A stretch of 64,000 bases of DNA from CALOCN01 sp942491735 (GCA_942491735.1 CALOCN010000014.1:124001-188000), one strand, 5' to 3'; shown: positions 1 to 9,787, numbered from the stretch's first letter. Notes: generated from the sequence alone by a model not told the origin. Program-made: numbers and translations.

Positions 1-1254
1 GTCGAAGATGCGCACCGTGGCCTCGGCCGGTTCCGACAGGGAAAAGGACAGGTCCACCCGGCCTGTGATGCCGTTGCGGTGACGAATAGCCAGCGAGGGC
101 GTTCCCGGAGGGGGGGCGTCGGTGGTCGCGGTGACAAAGAAATCCACCGCGTAGGACTCCCCCTGATAGTCCGCCTCGAACCACCATCGTCCATGGGGGG
201 CGTTCGAGGGCAGGGTGAACCACCAGTACCAATAGGACGCGGCGTAATGGGCGACCCCGCTGGCGTGGGACCAGGAGGTGTACAGCGTTCCGTCCGGCTT
301 GCGCAACCGGTAGCTGGTGGACTGCCCTGAAAGCTGATCCCGATAGTAGGCGGCGAAGTAGGCCACTTGGCCCGGCTGGAAGTTGGAGGTCTGGTTCGAG
401 GTTTCGATCCCCGGGCAGGTGGGAAAGACCGGCGCCGCGCTCTGGGTCATGAGCGCGTTGATCGCCGAGTCGTAGTAGTCCCGCTGGTCCTGCCACCAGC
501 CGGTGGCGTTGAAGTTGTTGCAGGGCCCCGCGTACGGCTCCACCAGTCCCCCGCCGGAATCGTAGGTTTCCATGTGCAGGTGGGGACCGGTGGAGTTCCC
601 GGAGCTTCCCACCACGCCCAGGTACTCCCCTTCGGCGACCGTTTGCCCCACCCCCTTGGTGGTGAGCGAGTTCTTCTTGAGGTGCCCGTACCAGATCACC
701 GATCCGTCGGCATGCTCCACATAGACCGCGTTCCAGGCGCCGCCGCTGGTGGAACAGCTCTGGTCGTTGTTGCCGTCGTCCTTGCCGATGATGGTTCCCG
801 GCGCGGCGGCCACCACGTACACGTGATCGTTGGCCATCTTGAACCAGGAGAAGGGCCAGGTGAAGAAGTCGACGCCCTGGTGGTTGTAGCCGCTCACATC
901 ATAGGTGCGGGTGCCGCAGTTGTAGTCCTGGATAGTGCCGGGATTCCCGGCGAGTTGGTCCAGGAAGTTGGAGATGCCGTGGTTCCCGGGGTCGTGCAGG
1001 GTGGGGGCGTTGCGCAGGGGCCAGCCGAGCAGCGGGGCGACGGCCGATTCGCTGACCGGGGCCAGGGCGCCGGTGGCGCGCAGGTTCGCGGAGGCTTCGG
1101 CCAGGCGGATCCGCAGCGCGGCGCGTTCCCCCTCCGTGAGACAGGGCACGGTCTGCAACACGGGAGCGGCCCCGCCGCCGACGGGCGCCAGGGGCTGGGC
1201 GGATTGGGCGAGGGCCGGGAAGAGCAAGAGAGCCAAGAGCATGGAATATCGCAC
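1..1254 (-). CDS. Secreted M23 (LytM-type) zinc metallopeptidase, C-terminus off the left edge
   Basis: The reverse strand is open from 1254 to the window edge (418 codons, incomplete). A GTG start at 1254 has GGAGA six bases upstream and gives a signal peptide (VRYSMLLALLLFPALA). An in-frame ATG lies at 1242. The M23 signature is clear: a first ligand pair HQGVD near residue 123 and the second motif GPHLHMETY near residue 225. This is the zinc site of LytM-type endopeptidases, which cleave peptide crosslinks in peptidoglycan. After the catalytic domain comes a beta-rich region, and the last visible residues (PAEATVRIFD) look like the start of a FlgD-like C-terminal sorting or Ig domain. The protein is probably exported to the periplasm or cell surface. 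The family call is firm; the substrate is inferred. Confidence 0.88.
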   Translation of the reverse strand, partial: MRYSMLLALLLFPALAQSAQPLAPVGGGAAPVLQTVPCLTEGERAALRIRLAEASANLRATGALAPVSESAVAPLLGWPLRNAPTLHDPGNHGISNFLDQLAGNPGTIQDYNCGTRTYDVSGYNHQGVDFFTWPFSWFKMANDHVYVVAAAPGTIIGKDDGNNDQSCSTSGGAWNAVYVEHADGSVIWYGHLKKNSLTTKGVGQTVAEGEYLGVVGSSGNSTGPHLHMETYDSGGGLVEPYAGPCNNFNATGWWQDQRDYYDSAINALMTQSAAPVFPTCPGIETSNQTSNFQPGQVAYFAAYYRDQLSGQSTSYRLRKPDGTLYTSWSHASGVAHYAASYWYWWFTLPSNAPHGRWWFEADYQGESYAVDFFVTATTDAPPPGTPSLAIRHRNGITGRVDLSFSLSEPAEATVRIFD

Positions 1255-1504
1255 GGGTTGTCTCCACCGGGGCGATCGGGGCACCCCTTGCTACCGGTAT
1301 CGGCGGGATGCGGGGGGCGGCGCGGCCGGTGGCGGAGAACGACGCTCTCACGCCGGATCCGGGAGGGTTTTGCCCCACCCGGATCCTCGGCCTTCCAGCC
1401 ACGAGCATCTGCATGGTCCCCGCATCCTACCAAATCGACTCCCCCTGGGGCGGGCGGGGGGCTAAGATGCCGGCAACCCACTCTCTCGCAATGGAGGCTC
1501 ACCC

Positions 1505-2068
1505 ATGGTCCCGTTGACGTCCCTTTGGCTCCCGATCCTGCTCGGGTCGGTTCTCGTCTTCCTGGTCAGCTCGGTGGTGCACATGATGCTGAAGCACCAC
1601 AGGAACGACTTTGCCCCGCTCCCCAACGAGGACGCGGTGCGGGCTCAGCTTCGCGCCGCCAACATTGCACCCGGCGACTACTACGTGCCGCTCCCGGGGG
1701 ATCAGAAGGCCATGAAGTCGCCCGAGTATCAGGCCAAGCTGGCCGAGGGCCCGGTGGCCTTCATGACCTTCCTGCCCAACGGATCCGTAGGTATGGGTTC
1801 AAGCCTCATCCAATGGCTTCTCTATACCCTGGTCATCTCGGTTTTCGTTGCTTACCTGACCGGACGCACGGTGGGAGCCGGCGTTGAGTACATGACGGTG
1901 TTCCGCGTCGCGGGCACGGTGGCGTTCCTGGGTTACGCCGGCGCCCAGCCGGTGCAGTCCATCTGGGGCAAGCGCAAATGGAGCACCACCTGGAAGCACG
2001 TGGGGGACGGGTTTCTCTACGCCCTGGTCACCGCGGGGGCCTTTGCCGGGTTCTGGCCGGAAGGCTAG
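1505..2068 (+). CDS. Small integral membrane protein of unknown function
   Basis: 187 residues. The ATG is preceded by GGAGG eight bases upstream. A hydrophobic helix lies at about residues 5-25, followed by a soluble loop containing LPNEDAVRAQL and YYVPLPG, then about three more membrane segments (from ~98 to the C-terminus). I recognise the layout as that of conserved hypothetical membrane proteins but cannot name a function. It is convergent with the peptidase gene, whose stop lies four bases downstream, so the two genes share a 3' boundary with no obvious hairpin. Confidence 0.8.
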   Translation: MVPLTSLWLPILLGSVLVFLVSSVVHMMLKHHRNDFAPLPNEDAVRAQLRAANIAPGDYYVPLPGDQKAMKSPEYQAKLAEGPVAFMTFLPNGSVGMGSSLIQWLLYTLVISVFVAYLTGRTVGAGVEYMTVFRVAGTVAFLGYAGAQPVQSIWGKRKWSTTWKHVGDGFLYALVTAGAFAGFWPEG

Positions 2069-2071
2069 GTC

Positions 2072-3976
2072 CTACCGCCCGCCGCCACCCATCCGCTGAT
2101 CGCCGCTGTCCAGCAGCAGCTCGATCCGGTCCATGATCTCGTTCATTTCCCGGGTCGCGGCCACGAACGGCTCGGACGTGGTCATGTCCACCCCGGCGTC
2201 CTTGAGCAGGTCGATGGGGTACTTGGAGGAACCGGCCGAGAGCAACGCGAGGTACTTGTCCCGCGCCGTGGTGTCCCCCTTGGCCATGCCGTCCCGGACG
2301 TTCTTGGCCAGGGTGGTGCCGGCGACGAGGCTGGTCGCGTACTGGTAGACGTAGAAGTTGTAGTAGAAGTGCGGGATGTAGGCCCACTCGGCCGCGTAGA
2401 GGTCGTCGATGTTGCAGACGCCCTCGTCGTGGCCGTAGTACTTCTTCAGGAGCCCCAGGTACAGCTCGCTCAGGTTCTCGCCGGTGAACGGCGTCCCGGC
2501 CTCGGCCATTTCATGCGAGAGCAGTTCGAACTCCGCGAACATGACCTGGCGGAACATGGTGGTGCGGAAGTTCTCCAGGGCGTTGCCCAGGATATAGAGC
2601 TCCGACTCGCGGTCACGCGTTTCCCCCAGAACCGAGTAGAAAAGCAGGTTCTCGTTGAGGGTCGAGGCGACCTCGGCCACGAAGATGGAGTAGCTCGCGG
2701 TCACGTAGGGCTGGGTCTTGGATGACAGGTACGAGTGCATGCTGTGGCCCGACTCGTGGGCCATGGTGGACACGTCGTCGTAGCCGCCATTGAAGTTGAG
2801 CAGCTGGTAGGGATGCACGCCCCACACCATGGTGCTGTAGGCGCCGGAGCGCTTGCCGGGTGAGGGGAGGATGTCCATCCACCCCTGCTCGAACGCGCCC
2901 GAGAGCACTTCCACGTACTCTTCTCCCAGGATCCCGTTGGAGCGGATGCACAGATCGATCGCCTCTTCCGGGGAGTAGGTGAGGTCCACTTCCTTGACGC
3001 TGGCCGCGTAGAGGTCCTCGTAGCCGATCTTGTCGAGCCCCAGCATACGTTCCTTCAGCTTGAGGTAACGATGCAGGGTGGGCAGGTTCTCGTGCACGTC
3101 CTCGATGAGTTGCCGATAGACGCTGGTCGGGATGTTGTTGTTGAACAGCGCCCGCTCGAGGCTGTTGTCGAAGTTGTGCACATCGTTATAGAACATGTGC
3201 GACTTGACCTGGGCATAGAGCGAGGCGGCGAGGGTGCCCGTGTAGTCCTTGTATGTATCCCAGAAGGTCTGGAACACCTTGATGCGATCCTCGCGATTGG
3301 CGGTCCCGCGATACTTGGCGTAACCGGACGCGTCGAGGGTCACCGTCTCGCCGTTGGAGAGGGTGACCTCCGGATAGGGAAGCTCCGCGTTGGTGAAGGT
3401 GTTGTGCACGCTCATGCCGGCGTTGGTCAGATCCCCCGCCCGTGCGATCAGCTTTTCCTCGTCCGCGCTCAGGGTATGGGGAGCCCAGCGGACCAGGTCG
3501 TCCAGGTAGGTGCGGTAGTCCTCCAGACGGTCGTCCGCGTCCACGAACTCCATGACGGTCCCGGTGCCCAGGGCGATCAGCTCGGGTTGCATGTACGAGG
3601 ACGCCGTACCCAGCTTCACGAAGAGCTGGCGGGCCGACTGGGCCATCTCGTTGCTCTTGCCCACCCGGCTGTCCTCGTCCCGGAGCATGCTGGCGTAGGT
3701 GTTCACCTTGGAGAGATCCTGGCGGATGCTCATGAGGGTGGAGAGGGCCTCGTGGAGCGTGGCCGCGGATTCCCCCAGCCGGCCTTCGTAGGCCTCGATC
3801 TCGGGGATGCGTGCCTCTGCGGCGACTTTGGCCGCTTCCCAGTCCGCGTCGCTGGCAAAGATATGGGTGCGATCCCACTTGTACTTGTCGGGGATCTCCG
3901 AGCGCTCGACCGCCGGGGCGAGGGAAGTGACGGACATGAGGACTCCGAGGGTGATGGCAAACAGGAATCGAACCAT
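2072..3976 (-). CDS. pepF: M3 family oligoendopeptidase F (secreted)
   Basis: 634 residues from the ATG at 3976, which has GGAGG nine bases upstream and opens a signal peptide (MVRFLFAITLGVLMS...APA). An upstream ATG at 4045 adds a non-signal-like leader and is less likely. The M3 zinc signature MAHESGHSMH lies near residue 405, giving the HExxH ligands and catalytic Glu. Overall length and the downstream motif around NLLFYSVLG fit the PepF/M3B family, which hydrolyses medium-length oligopeptides. Most PepF enzymes are cytosolic, so the clear signal peptide suggests a periplasmic form that digests imported or cell-wall peptides. The location is inferred from the leader only. Confidence 0.92.
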   Translation of the reverse strand: MVRFLFAITLGVLMSVTSLAPAVERSEIPDKYKWDRTHIFASDADWEAAKVAAEARIPEIEAYEGRLGESAATLHEALSTLMSIRQDLSKVNTYASMLRDEDSRVGKSNEMAQSARQLFVKLGTASSYMQPELIALGTGTVMEFVDADDRLEDYRTYLDDLVRWAPHTLSADEEKLIARAGDLTNAGMSVHNTFTNAELPYPEVTLSNGETVTLDASGYAKYRGTANREDRIKVFQTFWDTYKDYTGTLAASLYAQVKSHMFYNDVHNFDNSLERALFNNNIPTSVYRQLIEDVHENLPTLHRYLKLKERMLGLDKIGYEDLYAASVKEVDLTYSPEEAIDLCIRSNGILGEEYVEVLSGAFEQGWMDILPSPGKRSGAYSTMVWGVHPYQLLNFNGGYDDVSTMAHESGHSMHSYLSSKTQPYVTASYSIFVAEVASTLNENLLFYSVLGETRDRESELYILGNALENFRTTMFRQVMFAEFELLSHEMAEAGTPFTGENLSELYLGLLKKYYGHDEGVCNIDDLYAAEWAYIPHFYYNFYVYQYATSLVAGTTLAKNVRDGMAKGDTTARDKYLALLSAGSSKYPIDLLKDAGVDMTTSEPFVAATREMNEIMDRIELLLDSGDQRMGGGGR

Positions 3977-4132
3977 GGGATGAAGCCTCCGCGTGGAGCC
4001 GAGGGTGGCATGTGACGAGGAGCGGAAGGCCCCATTCTGACACAAACCAGGGCCCGCCGCTCAGCGGCAGGCCCCATGAAATGGCAAAGGAAACGCGGGT
4101 GGATGCCGGCGCGGGAGGCGTGCCCGCGGGCC

Positions 4133-4798
4133 CTATTCCTTGGGCAGGTGGGTTTCCAGTGCGGCCGCGACCTCGTCGTGATCCCAGTCCCCCAGCCACC
4201 GCGCCACGACCTCCCCTTTGGGGTTGATCAGGTACGCGGTGGGGACGACAGCGACGTGAAACGCTTGCCAGGCCGGCGCTTCGGGGTTCTCGGTCGCGAT
4301 GGGATAGCCGATTTTCTTCTTCTTGGCGAACTCCACCGCCTTCTTGGCGTCCTCGTCCACCGAGACGCCGAGGACGGCGAGGCCGCGCGGGGCGTAGGTT
4401 TCCGCCAGCTCGTTTAGTTGGGGCATCAGGGTCACGCAGGGCTTGCACCAGGTGGCCCAGAAATCGAGCAGGAGCCATTGCCCCTCGTAGCTGGCCAGAT
4501 CCACCGTGGCCCCGTCCGGCGCGTTGACGGCAAAAGCGGGCGCGGGCATGGGGAAGGTGGGGGTCACGTAGGCCACCGGATCGGCGTCGAAACGCTCCTT
4601 GCACCCGGTGTTACAGAAGAAGTAGCCCTTGCCCTCGTGGATACTGTGGGCCTTGACCTTCTCCATGCCATGGGTCTCGCCGCCCAGGTTGCAGACCGGG
4701 CAAATGGCCTTGTCCGGGATCTCGATTTCCGCGGTTTCCTGGGCGAGAACATTGACCGGAAGGGACACAAGAACCATCAGCAGCAGCAAGCGGGACAT
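4133..4798 (-). CDS. YHS-domain / TlpA-like thioredoxin fusion
   Basis: 221 residues from the ATG at 4798, which has GGAG six bases upstream; an ATG twelve bases earlier (4810) is less well placed. A signal peptide (MSRLLLLMVLVSLPVNVLA) precedes a short YHS-type metal-binding module: CPVC near residue 34 and FFCNTGC near residue 66. A redoxin domain follows with the WCKPC active site and the cis-Pro segment VPTAYLINPKG. TlpA-like proteins reduce disulfides outside the cytoplasm. YHS domains bind metals or heavy-metal-bound thiols. The fusion suggests a periplasmic thiol reductase coupled to metal sensing or delivery, but that role is inferred. Confidence 0.87.
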   Translation of the reverse strand: MSRLLLLMVLVSLPVNVLAQETAEIEIPDKAICPVCNLGGETHGMEKVKAHSIHEGKGYFFCNTGCKERFDADPVAYVTPTFPMPAPAFAVNAPDGATVDLASYEGQWLLLDFWATWCKPCVTLMPQLNELAETYAPRGLAVLGVSVDEDAKKAVEFAKKKKIGYPIATENPEAPAWQAFHVAVVPTAYLINPKGEVVARWLGDWDHDEVAAALETHLPKE

Positions 4799-4835
4799 CG
4801 GGAACTCCAAGGAGCGGGGTCAGGGAAGGGGAAAG

Positions 4836-5543
4836 TCAGAAGCCGAAGGAGACGGAGATACCCGGCTCTTCCAGCCAGACATACAGCAGCGAGACGCCCC
4901 AGCGTCCCCGGAAAACACCCCCCATGAGGTGGGTGCGCTGGCCATCATACATGGGGCGAAAGAAGATCCCCTTGCCGAACTCGATGTTGACCCCGAAGGG
5001 AAAGTTGAAGCCCTCGTCCCATTCGGAGTAGTTGAGGGTGGCGTAGGGGGCGGCATGCAGCCACGGGATGTACTTGGAGGTGGTCAGGTAATAGGACTGC
5101 TTCCCCTTGGGGGAGCCGATCCGGTCCGAGCTGGTCCCCAGGAAGAGGGCCGGGCGCGTCTCGGTCTCCGTGAACAGGAAGAGGCTGACCAGGGGGCCGA
5201 TCTCCTCCACTACCGGATTGAGTTCGACTCCCAGCATGAGTCGATTGAACACTCGATAGCTCAGGGTGGCTCGCCACCGGGGTCGCTCGATCTCCGTGTC
5301 GACGTAACGCAGCGACGAGATCCACTTGTAGTCGATACCGCTCCCACGGAGCGGGGCACCTTCCCCGGGTCATCCGGATCAGGTGGGTGCGGCAGAGACG
5401 GGCCGCGGGGGTTTGTCCTGGGCGAACGCCGGTAGTGCCAGGATCATGCTTCCCAGCAGCAACAGGAAACCCAATGGGGCATGCGCAGGCCGGGAGCAAC
5501 GTGGGATCTGGACGAGACGACGGAACCGTTTCACGGGCAGCAT
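4836..5543 (-). pseudogene. Outer-membrane beta-barrel protein interrupted by two in-frame TGA codons
   Basis: The 3' part (4836-5252 and in-frame sequence upstream) encodes alternating hydrophobic strands ending in VSFGF, a typical barrel C-terminus. The 5' part, in the same frame, encodes a signal peptide (PLGFLLLLGSMILALPAFAQ). They are separated by TGA TCC GGA TGA around 5371-5382. Shifting frame across this stretch gives a plausible Pro/Asp linker (PPDPDDPGKVPRS), so two compensating indels would restore one protein of about 235 residues. The ATG at 5543 has only a weak ribosome site. A genuine pair of mutations or an assembly error is more likely than UGA recoding. Confidence 0.5.
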
Positions 5544-5705
5544 CCTAGCAGAGCCAACGGAAGGCACTATCTCGATTTCTGTTCGATTCAATTCAATTTT
5601 TGCACAACTCCCGGCATGTTCTGTGGGGGGGGGAGGGTTGTCGATGCTATTCTTTGCGGCCTTCATTAATGGCTGTTGGCTGGCTTGGACTTCCGAGGGG
5701 GATTC

Positions 5706-7706
5706 ATGAATCGATCGACTGTTCTGTCCGTGGTTGGGCTTCTTTGCGTGGCGATGTGCATCTCCGGAGGGGGGTGCGGCACGACGGCCCAGCCGGACCC
5801 CTGTCGCTTCTCCCTGACCGTGAGTCCGACTTCCGTCAACTTGGCCGTAGGAGCATCGGCTGCTCCCTTGGCTGTCAGCGTGACCTCTACCGGCGAGTGT
5901 GACTCCCAGGTCAGGTCGACGGTACGCTACGAATCCGCGGACCCTGGAATTGCCACCGTGGACTCCACCGGCGTCATCACCGGGGCTGCCCCCGGGACGA
6001 CCAGCGTGGAGGTCACCGTGAGTCTCGAGGCCTCAACCACCGCGGATGACACCGAGTTCGTGGAGGTTGTTGTGCGAGCTCTCAACGTCACCGGAGTGAC
6101 CCTCACCCCGTCTTCCCTGAGCCTCGCGGTGGGAGAAACCTCGTTCCTGGAAGCCTCCGTGGCCGGGGACGCAGGCGTTTCCCAGGAAGTTACCTTCGAG
6201 GCGAGCTCTTCCCGGATCAGCCTCACCAAGGTGGCGCCCAATCGGGCATCCGTGGTGGGTGTCACGGCGGGTCCGGACCCGGTCCTGGTCACCGTCCGGT
6301 CGACCGCCGACCCGTCGCAGTTTGCCGTGGCCACGGTCACGGTGCAGGAGGGGGCGCGGATTCTTTCGGTCACCGTGGATCCCACCATCCACACCATGGA
6401 TGTCGGCTCCAACAAGGTCTTCACCGCCACGGTCGCCTCGGAGGGCGTGATCAACACCGACGTTACGTGGTCCATCGCCCCGCAGGGAATCGCCACGTTC
6501 GAGTTGGTCCAGAACAACATCGCACAATTCACGGGGGTGGGTCGCGGCGACGCGGTGATTACGGTGACGTCGGTGGCGGACCCCAGCAAGAGGGGGACCG
6601 CGGCCCTCAGGATCGACAAGGCTCCGGAAGTGCTGAGCGTCGGCATTCCCCTCCAGAATCAGACGCGGGAGCCGGGCCAGACAGTTCAGTACGCCGCACA
6701 GGTGGTGACCGATCCGGTGGACGCCCAGATCGATCGGTCCGTGCGCTGGTTCGTGGTGGACGGGACAGCGGCCACCATCGACTCCGTGACCGGGTTGGCC
6801 ACGGCCAGCTCATCCGAGTTGGGGACGGCCACCATCCGTGCCGTGTCGGTGTTTGATCGCACGAAATCGAGCGAAACCACGCTGATCGTGGCCTGCGGGG
6901 ACCCGGGACCGGGTCTGATCGTTTTCCGGGATGCTTTTGGCCCGGGGATCAGCTACGCCCCCTACGCTTCGGACTTCACTCCAAACCTGCCGGTGATCGA
7001 CAACCTGGTCACCCAGGAGTGTGTCGGATCGTTCCGATTCGACATCAATTTCGGGGCCAAGTTCGAGGCGACCGGCTCGGCGAACGCCAGTACGCCACAG
7101 GACGTTTCCCAGTTCAATGCGCTCACCTTCTGGGCCCGAGACTCCGACGGTAATAGGAGTAATTTGACGGACGCTGGGTTCGGGAATCCGAACAACAGCG
7201 GCACCCACCCCTACTGGGCTAGCTGGTCCGAGGTACCAATCGATGGTACCTGGAAGAAGTTCGTCTTTCCACTGCTCGACCCATCGAAGCTGACCAGCGT
7301 GACTTCCCTGTTTGCCCATTTCACCCGATTCCACCTCGGGGATTCATCCTCGCTCTGGATCGACAACGTGCGTTACGAGTCGGTGAGCGGAATCTCGAAC
7401 ATTGATCCCGCCATGACCTCCTTCAGCCGGGAGTACGAGGTCGGCGACGAAGTGTCGCTGTTTGAAGTCAGCACACGCGTCGCCGTGGACGGGTTGAACC
7501 GTTTGATCGTCCACTCCCCCTGGTTCTTCAACTACACGTCCAGCGACGAGTCGGTGGCCAAAGTGGGTGACCGGAAGATCGAGATCGTGGGTCCCGGAAC
7601 CGCAACGATCACGGCAAAGCTGGGTAACGTGACCGTTGAGACCTCCCCCGGTTCGGGTGTCGAAGCCAAGATTACCGTGACCGTTTCCGACGAAACTTCA
7701 CAATGA
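5706..7706 (+). CDS. Large Ig-like (Big_2) repeat lipoprotein with a carbohydrate-binding-like domain
   Basis: 666 residues. The ATG at 5706 follows GAGGGGG. The leader ends in a lipobox-like ISGGGC, so the mature protein is probably a lipoprotein. About four bacterial Ig-like repeats follow, recognisable by VSPTSVNLAVGA, GIATVDSTGVITG and TLTPSSLSLAVGE. Around residues 405-565 there is a distinct beta-sandwich that begins GLIVFRDAFGPG and contains WASWSEVPIDGTWKKFVFPL and SLWIDNVRY, like the galactose-binding/CBM-type domains of surface glycan-binding proteins. A last Ig-like domain closes the protein. The likely role is surface adhesion or glycan binding. It sits 35 bases upstream of another repeat lipoprotein and may be co-transcribed with it. 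Confidence 0.85.
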   Translation: MNRSTVLSVVGLLCVAMCISGGGCGTTAQPDPCRFSLTVSPTSVNLAVGASAAPLAVSVTSTGECDSQVRSTVRYESADPGIATVDSTGVITGAAPGTTSVEVTVSLEASTTADDTEFVEVVVRALNVTGVTLTPSSLSLAVGETSFLEASVAGDAGVSQEVTFEASSSRISLTKVAPNRASVVGVTAGPDPVLVTVRSTADPSQFAVATVTVQEGARILSVTVDPTIHTMDVGSNKVFTATVASEGVINTDVTWSIAPQGIATFELVQNNIAQFTGVGRGDAVITVTSVADPSKRGTAALRIDKAPEVLSVGIPLQNQTREPGQTVQYAAQVVTDPVDAQIDRSVRWFVVDGTAATIDSVTGLATASSSELGTATIRAVSVFDRTKSSETTLIVACGDPGPGLIVFRDAFGPGISYAPYASDFTPNLPVIDNLVTQECVGSFRFDINFGAKFEATGSANASTPQDVSQFNALTFWARDSDGNRSNLTDAGFGNPNNSGTHPYWASWSEVPIDGTWKKFVFPLLDPSKLTSVTSLFAHFTRFHLGDSSSLWIDNVRYESVSGISNIDPAMTSFSREYEVGDEVSLFEVSTRVAVDGLNRLIVHSPWFFNYTSSDESVAKVGDRKIEIVGPGTATITAKLGNVTVETSPGSGVEAKITVTVSDETSQ

Positions 7707-7741
7707 CGCCGGTACCAACGCGTACCAACGAGAGGAACCAC

Positions 7742-9724
7742 ATGCTCTTGAGACTGACCCTGTCCTTACTCCTTCTGGTCGGGCTGGCTGCCTGTAGCGA
7801 TGACGCCACCAGCCCCAGCGCGCCCGCGCCATCCGTGACCGGTGTGACTCCCAACTCGGGCGGGGCGTCCGGCGGCACCGCGGTAACCATCAGCGGAGCC
7901 AACTTTGTCGCGGTGCCCACCGTGACCTTGGGGGGCGTGGCCGCCACCAATGTGGCCTTCTCCAGCGCGACGTCGATCACCGCCACGGTGCCCGCCGGAA
8001 CCGCGGGTCCGGTTGAAGTCGTGGTGACCAACCCGGACGGGCAGAAGGGATCCCTGCTCAACGGCTATACGTATATTGGCGCCCCGACCGTCACCGGGGT
8101 TGCGCCCAACACCGGAGGCGTTGCAGGGGGCACTCCCGTCACCATCACCGGAACGGGTTTTGAGGTCGGGGCGACCGTGACCCTGGGTGGCGTGGCCGCC
8201 ACGTCCGTCCTTGTCACCAGCAATACCACGCTCACTGCAACCACCGGTCCCCATGCCGCGGGAAGTGTGGACGTGGTCGTGACCAACCCGGGTGGTCAGG
8301 CCGGCACCCTGGCCAACGGATTCTCCTATGTGGTGGGACCGACGGTCTCCTCGGTCGCTCCCAACTCGGCCACGACTGCGGGTGGGGTCCAGGTCACCAT
8401 CACGGGGGCCAACTTTGTCTCGGTTCCCACGGTCACCATTGGGGGCGTCCCGGCCACCAACGTGGCCTTTGCCAGCGCCAGCTCGATCCTGGCCACGGTT
8501 CCTGCCCACGCTGCCGGGACGGTCGACGTGGTGGTCACCAACCCCGACGGTCAAAGCGGCACCCTTGCCGGCGGCTTTACCTACCGCTCGGCGCCCACCG
8601 TGGTGGCGGTTACGCCAAACCAGGGTCCCACTGCGGGAGGGACCGGCATCACCATCAGCGGATCCGGATTCGTTACGGGGGCCACGGTGACCCTTGGCGG
8701 TGCGGCGGCGACCGGGGTCAGCGTGGCCAGCGCGACCACGATCACGGCCACGACTCCTGCCCATGCCGCCGGTTCCGTGGACATCGTCGTGACCAATCCT
8801 GACTCCCAGGCGGGGGTCCTCTCCAACGGCTTCACCTACACCGCCGGGCCCAGCATCGCCAGCATCACCCCGAATCGCGGCCCGGTCGCGGGAGGCTTCC
8901 AGGTCACGATCAGCGGAGCCAACTTTGTCGCCGTGCCTACGGTCACGTTCGGCGGGACCCCGGCGACCAACGTGGCGTTTTCCAACAGCACGTCCCTGTT
9001 GGTCACGGTGCCCGCCCGCGGGGCGGGAACGGTGGATGTGGTGGTGACCAACCCCGACAACCAGAGCGGCACTCTTGCCGGAGGGTTTACCTACGATCCG
9101 CCTCCCGCCGTGAGCAGCGTGAGTCCCAATACCGGCGGGCTCACCGGCGGAGACAGCATCACCATCTCGGGAACCGCGTTTGTCAACGGCGCCACCGTGC
9201 TCTTCGGAAGCACGCCCGCGACCGGGGTCGTCGTGAACAATGCGACCTCCATCACGGCGGTCAATCCCCCCGGGTCCGCCGGAGCGGTGGACGTGGTGGT
9301 GACCAACCCGGACGGGCAAAGCGGAACATTGTCCAACGGATTCACCTACCTGGCCCCCACCCTGCTGGACAAGCCCTCCAACCAGGATTGGCAGATCAAC
9401 CTCACCTTCGCGGGCGGTGCGTTCCAGACGGCGGCACTGCTGGTCCAGGACGGAGAGAACGTCACCGGTGACTACTTCTATTCCAGCGGTGGCGAGAGCT
9501 ACGACATCAGCACCAACGGGAAGATTGTCGGGAACAAGATCACCGTTACCTTCTCGATCACCCAGGGGGGGCTGTCGCGGGGAAGCTTCACCTGTACGGG
9601 CTTCATTACCGGATCTCCCCAGCGGATCATCGGAACCGACAATCTGCCGGAGCAGGGATTCACCTCCAGCAGCGGCTTTGTCTGTGGATCCAGTTCCTGT
9701 AGCGGATCGTTCGTGATGCAGTAA
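7742..9724 (+). CDS. Lipoprotein with six tandem IPT/TIG repeats
   Basis: 660 residues from the ATG at 7742 (GAGAGG upstream). The leader ends LVGLAACSDD, a lipobox with Cys at the cleavage site. Six near-identical IPT/TIG domains of about 84 residues follow, each running from a VTPNxGxxxGG start through VTITGxxF, VTLGG and VDVVVTNPDGQSGTL to NGFTY. A unique C-terminal domain of about 120 residues has paired cysteines (FTCTGF and VCGSSSCSGSF). TIG repeats form stalks in surface proteins. The strong DNA-level similarity between repeats suggests recent expansion or gene conversion. The C-terminal domain is unassigned. Confidence 0.88.
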   Translation: MLLRLTLSLLLLVGLAACSDDATSPSAPAPSVTGVTPNSGGASGGTAVTISGANFVAVPTVTLGGVAATNVAFSSATSITATVPAGTAGPVEVVVTNPDGQKGSLLNGYTYIGAPTVTGVAPNTGGVAGGTPVTITGTGFEVGATVTLGGVAATSVLVTSNTTLTATTGPHAAGSVDVVVTNPGGQAGTLANGFSYVVGPTVSSVAPNSATTAGGVQVTITGANFVSVPTVTIGGVPATNVAFASASSILATVPAHAAGTVDVVVTNPDGQSGTLAGGFTYRSAPTVVAVTPNQGPTAGGTGITISGSGFVTGATVTLGGAAATGVSVASATTITATTPAHAAGSVDIVVTNPDSQAGVLSNGFTYTAGPSIASITPNRGPVAGGFQVTISGANFVAVPTVTFGGTPATNVAFSNSTSLLVTVPARGAGTVDVVVTNPDNQSGTLAGGFTYDPPPAVSSVSPNTGGLTGGDSITISGTAFVNGATVLFGSTPATGVVVNNATSITAVNPPGSAGAVDVVVTNPDGQSGTLSNGFTYLAPTLLDKPSNQDWQINLTFAGGAFQTAALLVQDGENVTGDYFYSSGGESYDISTNGKIVGNKITVTFSITQGGLSRGSFTCTGFITGSPQRIIGTDNLPEQGFTSSSGFVCGSSSCSGSFVMQ

Positions 9725-9748
9725 CGGTCGGTCTTGGCACGTTCGGTG

Positions 9749-9787
9749 AACCGGCCGGGTCCATGGGGGCCCGGCCGGTTTGTTTTT
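9749..9787 (+). terminator. Intrinsic terminator after the IPT lipoprotein
   Basis: An 11 bp GC-rich stem (AACCGGCCGGG paired with CCCGGCCGGTT) around a ten-base loop is followed by TGTTTTTG. It lies 25 bases after the stop at 9724, which is a good position for rho-independent termination of the lipoprotein pair. Confidence 0.8.

Noticed and set aside
367..1887. Long forward open frame opposite the M23 peptidase
   Set aside because: High GC leaves antisense frames open; this one lacks domain signatures and covers both the peptidase on the other strand and a real gene in another frame.
5340..5400. On the reverse strand CACCTGATCCGGATGAC resembles the 3' half of a TPP riboswitch
   Set aside because: The required CTGAGA half and a closing stem are absent upstream, and the stretch lies inside the split barrel gene, not before a thiamine gene.
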